From JALZEG01 sp046263255 (GTDB lineage Bacteria > Actinomycetota > CADDZG01 > WHSQ01), in contig JBHELD010000022.1 in NCBI GenBank assembly GCA_046263255.1, positions 1 through 48,431 of the forward strand: a DNA stretch of 48,431 nucleotides. Direction: 5' to 3'. The translations under genes were made by a program, and so were the position numbers. Positions 8,594 through 17,080 of the stretch are shown piece after piece (within the stretch, counting starts at the first letter, position 1; each line of letters opens with the position of its first letter). Under the pieces are notes generated by a model. That model was not told the origin of the DNA. It did no database searches and saw nothing but the letters and a program-made list of their open reading frames with translations.

Positions 8594-10894
8594 CCCCTTC
8601 GGCGAGAACAGCCGCGTCGCGCGCGTCCACCACGACGCCCGCGCCCACATGACCCCGCGGAGCTTGCGGGCGAGGATCCTCGCCTGGCGCGCCTGGTCGC
8701 TCCCCACACCACGCGGCCCGTACTGCGACGCCTCGTAGATCTGCGCGAGCCGCGCGGCGTCGCCGGCCGGGACCACACGGAGCCGCGCGAGCCGGGCCGC
8801 GAAGGACGCCGCGGACTCCGCGGGAGAGCGCGGCGCCGCCAGCTCCGCGGCCTCGTCCTCGAAGTGCCGGAACGCGGCGGCCGCGGATGCGTCGGCCCCC
8901 CGGGCGCGCCGGTACCTGCGGGCGATCCGCCACCGCTTGAACGCCGGGACCGAGGCGAGGAACGCGACGACGAGGAGTGCGACGGCCACGGCGAGACGGT
9001 TGAAGGTCCGCGCCCACGCGGGGTTCTCCGGCACGCCGCCCGGTGCGAACGCGCCGCCGACCGGGCGCTCCCCTTCGAGCAGGGCCGGCCCGACGTTCTG
9101 CCCGGCGAGCCTGCGGTCCCGAACGACCTCCTGCCGCCCGATCGCGGACCCGATGCCCTCGGCGCCGCCGGACGCTCCGGACCCGCCGCCGATCTCCAGG
9201 GGCTCCCGCGTGTAGGCGGGCGTGGTCGCCGCGACGCGCGGGGTCGGGTCGAAGCGGACCCACCCGTAGTCCTCGAAGTAGACCTCCGGCCAGGCGTGCG
9301 TCTGGAACCCGGCGACCGTGAACGTATCCGGCTCGGTCCCGGTGTCGCGTTCTCCGGGAAGGAACCCGACCGCCACCCGGGTCGGGATGCTCTCGATGCG
9401 GGCGAGCAGCGCGAACGCGGTGGCGAACTGCTGGCAGTAGCCCTCCCGCACCTCGAAGAGGAAGTCGTGGAGGTAGTCCGCCGACGCGCCGTCGACCTGT
9501 GTCCGCTCGACGAGGTCGGGCTCCGCCGAGTAGTGGAACTTCGTCCGCAGCTCCTCCTGGAGCGCGATCAGGAACTCGCCGTCCGAGCGCCTCTCGCCCG
9601 TCGCCGGGTCCAGGCGCAGGTCCTGCGCGAGGTCGATCGTCTCGGGAGACGCTGCGGGCGTCTCGATGTAGACGTCGTCCGTCGTGCCGGCGTCGAGCCG
9701 GCGCAGCTGGTCGTAGGTCAGCTCCGGGACGTTCGAGGTGACGGTGTAGGTGAAGCCCTCGCCGGCGTCCTCGGGCAGGACCAGGTCCTGGTTCTCCATG
9801 TCGTAGGTGAGCTGGACCGCTCCGTCGACGTCGACCTCAGCGGGGTTGATCGCCGCGGGCAGCCGCTCGGACTCCAGCTCCTCGAACGTGACGGTCTGCT
9901 CGAGTGGCGCCCACGCCGCGGGCGTGTTGGAGGACCCGGCGAACGAGGTCCCGTCGATCACGCTCTCCTGAAGACGCGATTCCACCCGCTCCCAGTCGCG
10001 CCCGTCGAACCGTCCGAGCGACAGCAGGCGCCAGTACGACGCGCGCTCGGCCTCCACCGTGAACAGGACCGAGTCCGTCTGCTCCAGCAGCTTCGGCGCG
10101 ATCGACACGAGGGGGTTGATCTCGCCCGACCCGCCGCCGCCGAAGCCCCCGGCGCCGACGTCGTTCCGCCATACGAGCATCCCGTCGCCGAAGGCGGGCA
10201 CGACCATCGGGGCCACGATCGCCGCCGCGACGCACCCGGCGCCCATCCTGCGGGCGAGCGCGCCGGTGACGGACTCCGGCTCCTTGCCCCCGCGGCCGGC
10301 GAACGCCGGCACCCAGCGCCCCCACGACCGCACCCGGTGAGCGGACTCGAGCCCCCAGAAGGTCAGCAGCGTGACGACGAAGGCGACGACCAGGACCGGG
10401 GCCCCGTCGCCGGTTCCCACGATCATCTGGATGCAGAAGAGGCCGATGCACGGGAAGGCCGCTAGGAGCGGACGGCGCCAGCGGAAGGTCGCGATCTCGC
10501 CGATCGTCGTCGCCACCCACATGCCGGCCACGACGAGGACGACGTAACCGCTCCGGACGGGCACGGGGGCGTAGTCGACCGCCGAGTGCCGCAGCGCGTT
10601 CGTGAGCGACCGGGCCAGCCCCGCCGCGGCGTCGGGCGACGGGAGCAGGTAGAAGGAGTTGCGCGCCTGGAAGATCAGCACCAGGTAGGCGACCAGCGCG
10701 ACGAGGCTCACGACCGCCGTCGTCGTCGTCCCCGCCCCGAGCCGCCGGGCGCCGATCGCGATTCCCGACGCGAGGGCCATCCCGAGCAGAGTGGGCCCGG
10801 GGTAGTCGCCGTGGGCGAAGACCTGCGCGAAGGCCAGCAGGGTCAGGAGCAAGAGGGCGCCGAGGCCGATGCGGGCGCGCCCCTCGGAGCTCAC
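8576..10894 (-). CDS. TgpA-type membrane transglutaminase (DUF3488 / transglutaminase core / DUF4129)
   Basis: A 772-residue membrane protein. The N-terminal third has a run of six or more hydrophobic segments (DUF3488), followed by an extracytoplasmic transglutaminase-like domain with a complete triad: Cys487 in GYCQQFA, His533 in THAWPEVY and Asp549 in FDPTPR. One more membrane segment near residue 645 leads to a cytoplasmic DUF4129 tail. It starts with GTG 10894. It is the last gene of a moxR-DUF58-tgpA operon, a conserved trio in actinobacteria thought to act at the cell surface; substrates are unknown. Its stop lies inside the convergent merR gene. Confidence 0.9.
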   Translation of the reverse strand: MSSEGRARIGLGALLLLTLLAFAQVFAHGDYPGPTLLGMALASGIAIGARRLGAGTTTTAVVSLVALVAYLVLIFQARNSFYLLPSPDAAAGLARSLTNALRHSAVDYAPVPVRSGYVVLVVAGMWVATTIGEIATFRWRRPLLAAFPCIGLFCIQMIVGTGDGAPVLVVAFVVTLLTFWGLESAHRVRSWGRWVPAFAGRGGKEPESVTGALARRMGAGCVAAAIVAPMVVPAFGDGMLVWRNDVGAGGFGGGGSGEINPLVSIAPKLLEQTDSVLFTVEAERASYWRLLSLGRFDGRDWERVESRLQESVIDGTSFAGSSNTPAAWAPLEQTVTFEELESERLPAAINPAEVDVDGAVQLTYDMENQDLVLPEDAGEGFTYTVTSNVPELTYDQLRRLDAGTTDDVYIETPAASPETIDLAQDLRLDPATGERRSDGEFLIALQEELRTKFHYSAEPDLVERTQVDGASADYLHDFLFEVREGYCQQFATAFALLARIESIPTRVAVGFLPGERDTGTEPDTFTVAGFQTHAWPEVYFEDYGWVRFDPTPRVAATTPAYTREPLEIGGGSGASGGAEGIGSAIGRQEVVRDRRLAGQNVGPALLEGERPVGGAFAPGGVPENPAWARTFNRLAVAVALLVVAFLASVPAFKRWRIARRYRRARGADASAAAAFRHFEDEAAELAAPRSPAESAASFAARLARLRVVPAGDAARLAQIYEASQYGPRGVGSDQARQARILARKLRGVMWARASWWTRATRLFSPKGLVGRS

Positions 10895-11003
10895 GACGGT
10901 CCCATCCGTGGCTCCGCGCGGTGCGGAGTCATCCGAGCCCCCCCGACCGGACCGTCGACGCCGGCGAGCGGGTGAGGGAGCCCCACCCCGCCAGCAGCGG
11001 CTC

Positions 11004-12215
11004 CTAGGGGCCCAGGACGACCGTCTGAACGCCGGACCGGCCCAGCAGCTTGACGACCTCGACCACGGCCTGCTCCGCGCCCCAGCGCGCCCTGGTCGTC
11101 ATCGAGCCGAAGCGGTGCCCCGGGAACATCACGACGACGACCTGCCGGAAGCGCCGGCGGCAGCGTGTCACGGCGACCGCCGCCTCCACCGCGAGGGATC
11201 CCGTCACGACCGCGAGGGTCCCTTCACCGGCGGTGCCGGTCTCGAGCTCGAGCAGGCGCGCGATCAGCGGGTCGCCGGCGTGGGGGGGGAGGGGCGATGG
11301 AGCGGTCCCGGCCGTGGCGAGCAGGTCGAGGGCGCGGTTGAAGTGCGCCGAGCCCTTCGACGCCTGCAGCCCCGGCGCCGACGCTCCCGTGACGCGGTAG
11401 GTGTAGCCGGAGCGGTGGTAGAGGTCGACGATCGAGGCCGTCGCCTCGATCACCCGTTCGAAGCTGTGCGCGTCGCCGATCCCGTCGTGCGCGGCGGTCC
11501 GGTCGTCGAACAAGACGGTAGCCCGCGTGTGCCAGGGGGTCTCCTCCTGGCGGATCATGTACCGCCCTCGCTTCGCCGTCGCCGGCCAGTGGACCTTGCG
11601 CAGGTCCTCGCCCTCGTTGTACTCGCGCAGCGTGTAGAACTCCTCGCCCTGGGCACCGATGGGCTGGCGCAGCGCCGAGACCGCGAGGCTCCGGCGGTCG
11701 CCCAGGTCGCGCGGGAGCGCCAGCGGCTCGACCCGGGGGTGGACCAGGATCGACGACCTCGGGGCGACGGCCGACCCGAGCCGGGCAAGCCCGAACGGAT
11801 CGGTCGAGGTGAGCGTCAGCGGCCCCACCTCGTAACGGCCGCGCCGCGGGGGCCGGAGCTCGTACGACGCCACCCGGCGGCCTCTCGGCTCGACGCCGTG
11901 GAGCGCGAAGCGGGCGCGCCCCGCGACGTCCGCCGGCACGCGGTCCTCGAGGAGCAGCAGGGGGGCCGGGCCGCGGCCGCGGTTGCGGATCTGGAGCGTG
12001 ACCCTCACCTTGCCACCGGCGCGCACGCGTTCAGGCGCCGTCCGCCTCGTGACCTCGAGGTCGTGCTTGCCGAGGCGGACCACGCCGAGCGCTATCAACG
12101 GGAGGACGAGGAGCGCGAACCCGAACTGCTCGACGGGCGCGGCCCCGAAGATCCTCGCGACCGCCAGAAGCGCGACGCCGGTGAAGGCCACCGACCAGCC
12201 TCGGAGCGTGAGCAT
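11004..12215 (-). CDS. DUF58 domain protein of the MoxR system
   Basis: A 403-residue protein. Two hydrophobic segments at residues 8-25 and 30-47 are followed by a beta-rich region and the DUF58 signature REYNEGEDLRKVHW with PATAKRGRYMIRQEE, leading into a von Willebrand A-like fold. It starts at ATG 12215, 12 bases after the moxR stop, so the pair is surely co-transcribed. DUF58 proteins partner MoxR ATPases and TgpA transglutaminases; the task here is inferred only from that association. The gap between this gene and tgpA (10895-11003) shows no ORF or clear terminator. Confidence 0.88.
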   Translation of the reverse strand: MLTLRGWSVAFTGVALLAVARIFGAAPVEQFGFALLVLPLIALGVVRLGKHDLEVTRRTAPERVRAGGKVRVTLQIRNRGRGPAPLLLLEDRVPADVAGRARFALHGVEPRGRRVASYELRPPRRGRYEVGPLTLTSTDPFGLARLGSAVAPRSSILVHPRVEPLALPRDLGDRRSLAVSALRQPIGAQGEEFYTLREYNEGEDLRKVHWPATAKRGRYMIRQEETPWHTRATVLFDDRTAAHDGIGDAHSFERVIEATASIVDLYHRSGYTYRVTGASAPGLQASKGSAHFNRALDLLATAGTAPSPLPPHAGDPLIARLLELETGTAGEGTLAVVTGSLAVEAAVAVTRCRRRFRQVVVVMFPGHRFGSMTTRARWGAEQAVVEVVKLLGRSGVQTVVLGP

Positions 12216-12227
12216 CGGCTTTGCGGG

Positions 12228-13211
12228 TTACGCCTCCTTGGCGGGGATCGGGACGCGGCCGACCAGGCCCTCGAGCACGGTCTCGGCGGACGCGCCGCGC
12301 ATCTGCGCTTCCGGCGAGAGCAGGACCCGGTGCGCCAGCACCGGCACCGACAGGTCCTTGATGTCGTCGGGCACGACGTAGTCGCGGCCGCGGCTGGCCG
12401 CGAGGGCCCGGGACGCCTTCAGGAGGTAGAGCGACGCCCTCGGGCTCGCGCCCAGGTAGACGTCGGGGTGGTCGCGGGTCGCCTCGGAGAGGTCGACGAT
12501 GTAGCGGCGGAGCGACGGCGCCACGTGGACCTCCCGCGCGAGCTTGATGAGGTTGTTCACCTCGTTGGCGTCGGCGACCGGCTCGAGCTCGTCGAGCAGC
12601 GATCGTCGGCCGTGGGTGTCGAGGATCTCGAGCTCCGACTGCCGGCTCGGGTAGCCCATCGACAGCCTCATCATGAAGCGGTCGAGCTGGGACTCCGGCA
12701 GCGGGTACGTCCCCTCGTGCTCGATCGGGTTCTGCGTCGCGATCACCATGAACGGCGCCTCGAGCAGCCTCGTCGTCCCGTCGACCGTGACCTGCCGCTC
12801 CTCCATGCACTCCAGCAGGGCCGACTGGGTCTTGGGCGAGGCCCGGTTGATCTCGTCGCCGAGGCAGATGTTCGCGAAGACTGCGCCGGGCTTGAACTGG
12901 AACTCGCCGCTCGCCCGGTCCCACACGTTGACGCCGGTGACGTCGCTCGGGAGCAGGTCCGGCGTGAACTGGATCCGCTGCCACTTGCATCCCACCGACC
13001 GGGCGAGCGACTTCGCCAGCATGGTCTTGCCGACGCCCGGGATGTCCTCCAGGAGCACGTGGCCCTCGGCCAGCAGCGCGATCAGCGAGAGGCGGACCGT
13101 CTCGGTCTTGCCCTGGATCGCCTTCTCCATGTTCGCGGTGATGCGGTCGAAGGCGGACTTGAACTCCGAGAAGTCCCTCGCGTCCCCGCCAGCACGGCCA
13201 CCGTCGGCCAC
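12228..13211 (-). CDS. MoxR-family AAA+ ATPase
   Basis: A 327-residue AAA+ chaperone-like ATPase. Walker A is in EDIPGVGKTMLAKS (P-loop near residues 58-64), Walker B is LGDEIN (117-122), sensor 1 lies in FMVIATQNPIEHEGTYPLPE, and FDRF-type LDRFMMR follows. The C-terminal part is the lid domain. GTG 13211 is preceded by AAAGGAGT at good spacing, so this first gene of the operon has a leader, in contrast to the leaderless genes nearby. Its product is expected to remodel or activate the DUF58 partner encoded next. Confidence 0.93.
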   Translation of the reverse strand: MADGGRAGGDARDFSEFKSAFDRITANMEKAIQGKTETVRLSLIALLAEGHVLLEDIPGVGKTMLAKSLARSVGCKWQRIQFTPDLLPSDVTGVNVWDRASGEFQFKPGAVFANICLGDEINRASPKTQSALLECMEERQVTVDGTTRLLEAPFMVIATQNPIEHEGTYPLPESQLDRFMMRLSMGYPSRQSELEILDTHGRRSLLDELEPVADANEVNNLIKLAREVHVAPSLRRYIVDLSEATRDHPDVYLGASPRASLYLLKASRALAASRGRDYVVPDDIKDLSVPVLAHRVLLSPEAQMRGASAETVLEGLVGRVPIPAKEA

Positions 13212-13328
13212 CGGCTACTCCTTTCCGAAGGATCGTCACAATCGGGACTCGGCGCTGTGGCTAAAAGTTCCGGCCCCGCCTGGGCGGGTCGGAAACCCGT
13301 CCAGGGTAGCAGCGTGCGGTCGCAACCC

Positions 13329-13359
13329 GCCGGGACAACTACAAAAGTAGTAGCCCGGC
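13329..13359. promoter_or_regulatory. Imperfect inverted repeat upstream of the ABC-importer promoter
   Basis: Outer arms GCCGGG (13329-13334) and CCCGGC (13354-13359) enclose inner arms ACTAC (13338-13342) and GTAGT (13347-13351) around AAAA. It ends 14 bases before the TATACT hexamer, so it covers the -35 region. It is a likely operator, since no U-tract follows. Confidence 0.4.
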
Positions 13360-13373
13360 GAAGGTAGCGGACA

Positions 13374-13379
13374 TATACT
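13374..13379 (+). promoter_or_regulatory. -10 hexamer TATACT of the peptide-importer operon
   Basis: TATACT precedes the ATG at 13425 by 45 bases and no recognisable -35 is found. A strong ribosome site (GGGGGAGG at about 13409-13416) lies 8 bases before the ATG, so this gene has a conventional leader. Confidence 0.45.
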
Positions 13380-13424
13380 GCGCGCGTCCGTAGAGACACT
13401 GCGTGCAAGGGGGAGGTTTCGTCG

Positions 13425-15113
13425 ATGCCCAAACCACTGAGGCTGCTCGCGCTCGCGCTCGTGATGGCCCTGACGATCGCAGCGTGCGGCGGTGACGGCG
13501 ACGAGGAGGGGGGCAACGGCGGCACCGGCGCCCAGGCGGGCGCGACCCTGACGTTCGGCACGTCGGCGGACCCCGTCGTCCTGGACGGCGCGCTCGTGTC
13601 CGACGGTGAGTCGCTCCGGGCGATCGACCAGATGTTCGAGGGCCTCGTGACGCTCGCGCCCGGCGGCACCGAGGTCGTCCCGGGCCTCGCCACCGAGTGG
13701 ACGACGTCGGAGGACGGCACGGAGTGGACGTTCACGCTTCGCGAAGGCGTCGAGTTCCACGACGGCGAGCCGTTCAACGCCGACGCCGTCTGCTTCAACT
13801 TCGACCGCTGGTTCAACTTCACGGGGTCGTTCCAGAACCCGGCCGCCACCTACTACTGGCAGACCGTCTTCGGAGGCTTCGCGAAGACCGACCCCGACAG
13901 CGGCGCCCACACGGAGTCGAACTTCAAGAGCTGCACGGTCGACGACGAGTTCACGGTCACGATCGCCCTGAACAAGCCGTCGTCGTCGTTCCTGGCGGCG
14001 ATGGCGCTGACGAACTTCACGTTCGGCAGCCCGAAGGCGCTCCAGCAGTACGACGCCGACGAGGGCCGCGTGAACGCGGAGGGCATCTTCCGCGCGACGG
14101 GCACCTACGGCACCGAGCACCCGGTCGGGACCGGCCCGTTCATGTTCGAGAGCTGGGAGCGCAACCAGGCCCTGACGATGGTCAAGAACCCGAACTACTG
14201 GAACGCGGACGAGCAGGGGAACGTCGAGACGCTGATCTTCCAGCCGATCCCCGACAACGCGGCCCGGCTCCAGGCCCTGCAGACCGGTGAGATCCAGGGG
14301 TACGACCTCGTCGAGCCGCAGGACTTCGAGACGATCCAGGCCGACGAGAACCTCCAGCTCCTCGAGCGTCCGGCGTTCAACGTCGCCTACGTCGGGATGA
14401 ACCAGGCGAAGAAGCCGCTGGACGACATCGAGGTGCGCAAGGCGATCGCCCACGCGATCAACCGCCAGGAGGTCGTCGACGCGTTCTACGCGGGTCAGGG
14501 CGAGGTGGCGACGCAGTTCATGCCGCCGGCGCTGTTCGGCTACGCGGACGACGTGACGACGTACGAATACGACCCGGAGAAGGCGGAGCAGCTCCTGACC
14601 GACGCCGGCTACGACCTGCCGGTGGAGGTCGACTTCGCCTACCCGACCGACGTCTCGCGCCCGTACATGCCGGTGCCGCAGGACAACTTCGAGGCGATGG
14701 TGGCCGACCTCGAGGACTGCTGCTTCAAGGTAAACAAGCAGTCGGCCATCTGGAGCCCCGACTACCTCGACAACGTCGACAACGGCCGGTACGGCCTCTA
14801 CCTGCTGGGGTGGACCGGCGACTTCGGTGACCCCGACAACTTTATCGGGACGTTCTTCCAGACCGAGCAGAGGGCGTGGGGATTCGACGACCCGGAGATC
14901 CGGACGTGTCTCGACGACGCCGAGACGGAGACCGACCCCGATGCCCGCACGGCGATGTACGAGGAGTGCAACCGTCTCATCATGGACTTCCTCCCCGGGC
15001 TCCCGTACGTGCACACGAAGCCCGCGCTCGCGTTCACGGCGAACGTGCAGGGTTACCAGCCGAGCCCCGTCTCGCTCGAGCAGTTCTCGCTGGTGACCGT
15101 CGAGGGCGGCTAG
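13425..15113 (+). CDS. ABC transporter substrate-binding lipoprotein, family 5 (oligopeptide/dipeptide type)
   Basis: A 562-residue extracytoplasmic binding protein. It starts MPKPLRLLALALVMALTIAAC, a lipoprotein signal with lipobox ending at Cys21, followed by a Gly/Glu-rich linker. The mature part shows the family 5 features: LTFGTSADPVVLDGAL, an LAPGGTEVVPGLATEW segment, FTLREGVEFHDGEPFNADAVCFNFDRW, and GTGPFMFESWERNQALTMVKNPNYW. It delivers peptides or a similar solute to the permease encoded downstream. The two downstream cysteine pairs are unusual extras. A strong terminator follows directly. Confidence 0.93.
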   Translation: MPKPLRLLALALVMALTIAACGGDGDEEGGNGGTGAQAGATLTFGTSADPVVLDGALVSDGESLRAIDQMFEGLVTLAPGGTEVVPGLATEWTTSEDGTEWTFTLREGVEFHDGEPFNADAVCFNFDRWFNFTGSFQNPAATYYWQTVFGGFAKTDPDSGAHTESNFKSCTVDDEFTVTIALNKPSSSFLAAMALTNFTFGSPKALQQYDADEGRVNAEGIFRATGTYGTEHPVGTGPFMFESWERNQALTMVKNPNYWNADEQGNVETLIFQPIPDNAARLQALQTGEIQGYDLVEPQDFETIQADENLQLLERPAFNVAYVGMNQAKKPLDDIEVRKAIAHAINRQEVVDAFYAGQGEVATQFMPPALFGYADDVTTYEYDPEKAEQLLTDAGYDLPVEVDFAYPTDVSRPYMPVPQDNFEAMVADLEDCCFKVNKQSAIWSPDYLDNVDNGRYGLYLLGWTGDFGDPDNFIGTFFQTEQRAWGFDDPEIRTCLDDAETETDPDARTAMYEECNRLIMDFLPGLPYVHTKPALAFTANVQGYQPSPVSLEQFSLVTVEGG

Positions 15114-15129
15114 CGAACGAGCTCTGAGG

Positions 15130-15162
15130 AAAGGGGCGCGGGAGCGATTCCCGCGCCCCTTT
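15130..15162 (+). terminator. Strong stem-loop between binding protein and permease genes
   Basis: A perfect 14-base-pair stem (15130-15143 with 15149-15162) around a GCGAT loop ends in TTT. It starts 16 bases after the lipoprotein stop. It would raise the ratio of binding protein to membrane parts or fully end that transcript. Confidence 0.85.
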
Positions 15163-15166
15163 CGCG

Positions 15167-15172
15167 TATGGT
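15167..15172 (+). promoter_or_regulatory. -10 hexamer TATGGT, leaderless type, for the permease genes
   Basis: TATGGT lies 8 bases before the ATG at 15181 and 4 bases after the terminator stem. There is no Shine-Dalgarno sequence. This suggests separate, leaderless transcription of the permease and ATPase genes. Confidence 0.45.
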
Positions 15173-15180
15173 GCCGCTAG

Positions 15181-16185
15181 ATGCTGAGATACGTCGTCCG
15201 GCGGCTCGCGCTCCTGGTCCCGATCCTCATCGGGCTCTCGATCCTCGTGTTCGTGTTCGTCAGGTCGCTGCCGGGCGGCCCCGCGATCGCGCTGCTGGGC
15301 GAACGCGCGACGGAGGAGTCCGTCGAGGCGATCGAGCGGGAGCTGGGGTTGGACGAGCCGATCTACGAGCAGTACCTCACGTACGCGGGAAACCTCGTGA
15401 CCGGCGACCTCGGCGCCAGCATCCAGACGCGGCGGCCGGTCTTCGACGAGCTGAAGCAGCGGTTCCCCGCGACGATCGAGCTCGGCCTCGCGGCGATGCT
15501 GTTCGCGATCCTCGCCGGCGTCCCCCTCGGGTACGTCGCCGCGAAGCGATACCAGGGCTTCTTCGACCAGGCGAGCCTCGTGACGTCGCTGATCGGCATC
15601 AGCTTTCCCATCTTCTTCCTCGCGCTGATCCTGAAGTTCGTCTTCGCGGTGAAGCTCGGGTGGCTCCCGAGCATCGGTCGCCTCGACGTCACGCGGTCGC
15701 TCGAGCACCCGACCGGCTTCTACACGATCGATGCGCTGCTCGCCGGGGATCTCCCCGCGTTCGTCGACGCGCTGAGGCACCTGATACTGCCGGCGATCGC
15801 GCTGGGGACGATCCCGCTCGCGATCGTCGCCCGGATCACGCGCGCCGCGACGCTCGACGTCCTGAGCGAGGACTACGTCAGGACCGCACGGGCCAAGGGG
15901 CTCGACCCGACCGTGATCGACCGGCGCCACGTGATGCGCAACGCGATGCTCCCGGTCGTGACGATCGTCGGCCTGCAGACCGGGCTCCTGCTGACGGGGG
16001 CGATCCTGACCGAGAGAGTGTTCTCGTGGCCCGGGCTCGGCACGATGATCATCAACGCGATCAGCTTCCGCGACTACGCGGTCCTGCAGGGAGGGCTCGT
16101 GTTCTTCGCCCTGGTGATCGTGATCGTGAACCTGCTCGTCGACGTGTCGTACGCATTCCTGAACCCGAGGATCAGGTACCGGTGA
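15181..16185 (+). CDS. Peptide ABC transporter permease, DppB/OppB type
   Basis: A 334-residue inner-membrane permease. It begins MLRYVVRRLALLVPILIGLSI, the usual first membrane helix of DppB-type proteins, and carries ELGLDEPIYEQYLTYAGNLVTGDLG in the first outer loop. The cytoplasmic coupling loop is in TRAATLDVLSEDYVRTARAKGLD, the EAA motif that touches the ATPase, with about six membrane segments in all. Its stop overlaps the next start (GTGA), so the two permeases are translated together. Solute range cannot be assigned. Confidence 0.93.
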   Translation: MLRYVVRRLALLVPILIGLSILVFVFVRSLPGGPAIALLGERATEESVEAIERELGLDEPIYEQYLTYAGNLVTGDLGASIQTRRPVFDELKQRFPATIELGLAAMLFAILAGVPLGYVAAKRYQGFFDQASLVTSLIGISFPIFFLALILKFVFAVKLGWLPSIGRLDVTRSLEHPTGFYTIDALLAGDLPAFVDALRHLILPAIALGTIPLAIVARITRAATLDVLSEDYVRTARAKGLDPTVIDRRHVMRNAMLPVVTIVGLQTGLLLTGAILTERVFSWPGLGTMIINAISFRDYAVLQGGLVFFALVIVIVNLLVDVSYAFLNPRIRYR

Positions 16186-17078
16186 GCATCGCCGAGGCCG
16201 AGGCCAAGGAGCTCAGCCTCGAGAGCCAGGCAAGCCTGTGGTCCGACGCGTTCGACCGCGTGCGCCGCAACCCCGGCGCGATCGTCGGCGCCGTGGTCGT
16301 CGCTCTGTTCGTGGTCCTCGCCGTAGCCGCCCCCGCGATCGCGCCGTACGACCCGAGCGAGCAGGTCGGTGCCCTCGCGTCGAACCCCGAAGGGCCGTCG
16401 GGCGAGCACTGGATGGGCCTGGACGAGCAGGGCCGCGACTTCTTCTCCCGCGTCGTGTACGGGTCGCGGCTCTCGCTGCTCTCGGGAGTCGTCTCGGTGG
16501 CGATCGGCCTGTTGTTCGGCGTCGTCCTCGGCGCGATCGCCGGCTATCTCGGCGGCTGGGTCGACACGCTGATCATGCGGCTGATGGACATCATGCTGTC
16601 GATCCCGGGGCTGCTGCTCGCGATCGCGATCGTCACCGCGCTCGGCCGGGGCCTCCTCCCGATCATGTTCGCGATCGGGATCATCAACGTGCCTGTGTTC
16701 GCGCGGCTGCTGCGCGGGTCGATCCTCGCCCAGAGGGAGTCGGACTTCGTGCTCGCCGCCCGGTCGCTCGGCGCGAGCGGGCCGCGGCTCCTAGGGGTCC
16801 ACATACTCCCGAACTCGATCGCGCCGGTGATCGTCCAGGCGACCCTCGCGATGGCGACCGCGATCATCGAGGTCGCCGCGCTCAGCTTCCTAGGCCTCGG
16901 CCCCGCCGACCCGAGCTTTCCCGAGTGGGGCAAGATGGTCGCCGACAACTCGAACCGGCTCACGCAGTCGACGCACCTGATCTTCTTCCCCGGGTTCGCG
17001 ATCGTGCTGAGCGTCCTCGGGATCAACCTGATCGGCGACGGCCTGCGCGAGGCCATCGACCCGAAGCTGAGGTCCTGA
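16182..17078 (+). CDS. Peptide ABC transporter permease, DppC/OppC type
   Basis: A 298-residue second permease. GTG 16182 is chosen because it overlaps the previous stop and gives the normal DppC N-terminus: SLWSDAFDRVRRNPGAIVG, then the first membrane helix and IAPYDPSEQ. The extracellular segment has HWMGLDEQGRDFFSRVVYGSRLSL, and the EAA loop is RESDFVLAARSLGASGPRLLGVHILPN. It pairs with the DppB-like protein to form the channel. The next gene starts 2 bases after its stop. Confidence 0.93.
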   Translation: MSIAEAEAKELSLESQASLWSDAFDRVRRNPGAIVGAVVVALFVVLAVAAPAIAPYDPSEQVGALASNPEGPSGEHWMGLDEQGRDFFSRVVYGSRLSLLSGVVSVAIGLLFGVVLGAIAGYLGGWVDTLIMRLMDIMLSIPGLLLAIAIVTALGRGLLPIMFAIGIINVPVFARLLRGSILAQRESDFVLAARSLGASGPRLLGVHILPNSIAPVIVQATLAMATAIIEVAALSFLGLGPADPSFPEWGKMVADNSNRLTQSTHLIFFPGFAIVLSVLGINLIGDGLREAIDPKLRS

Positions 17079-17080
17079 GC

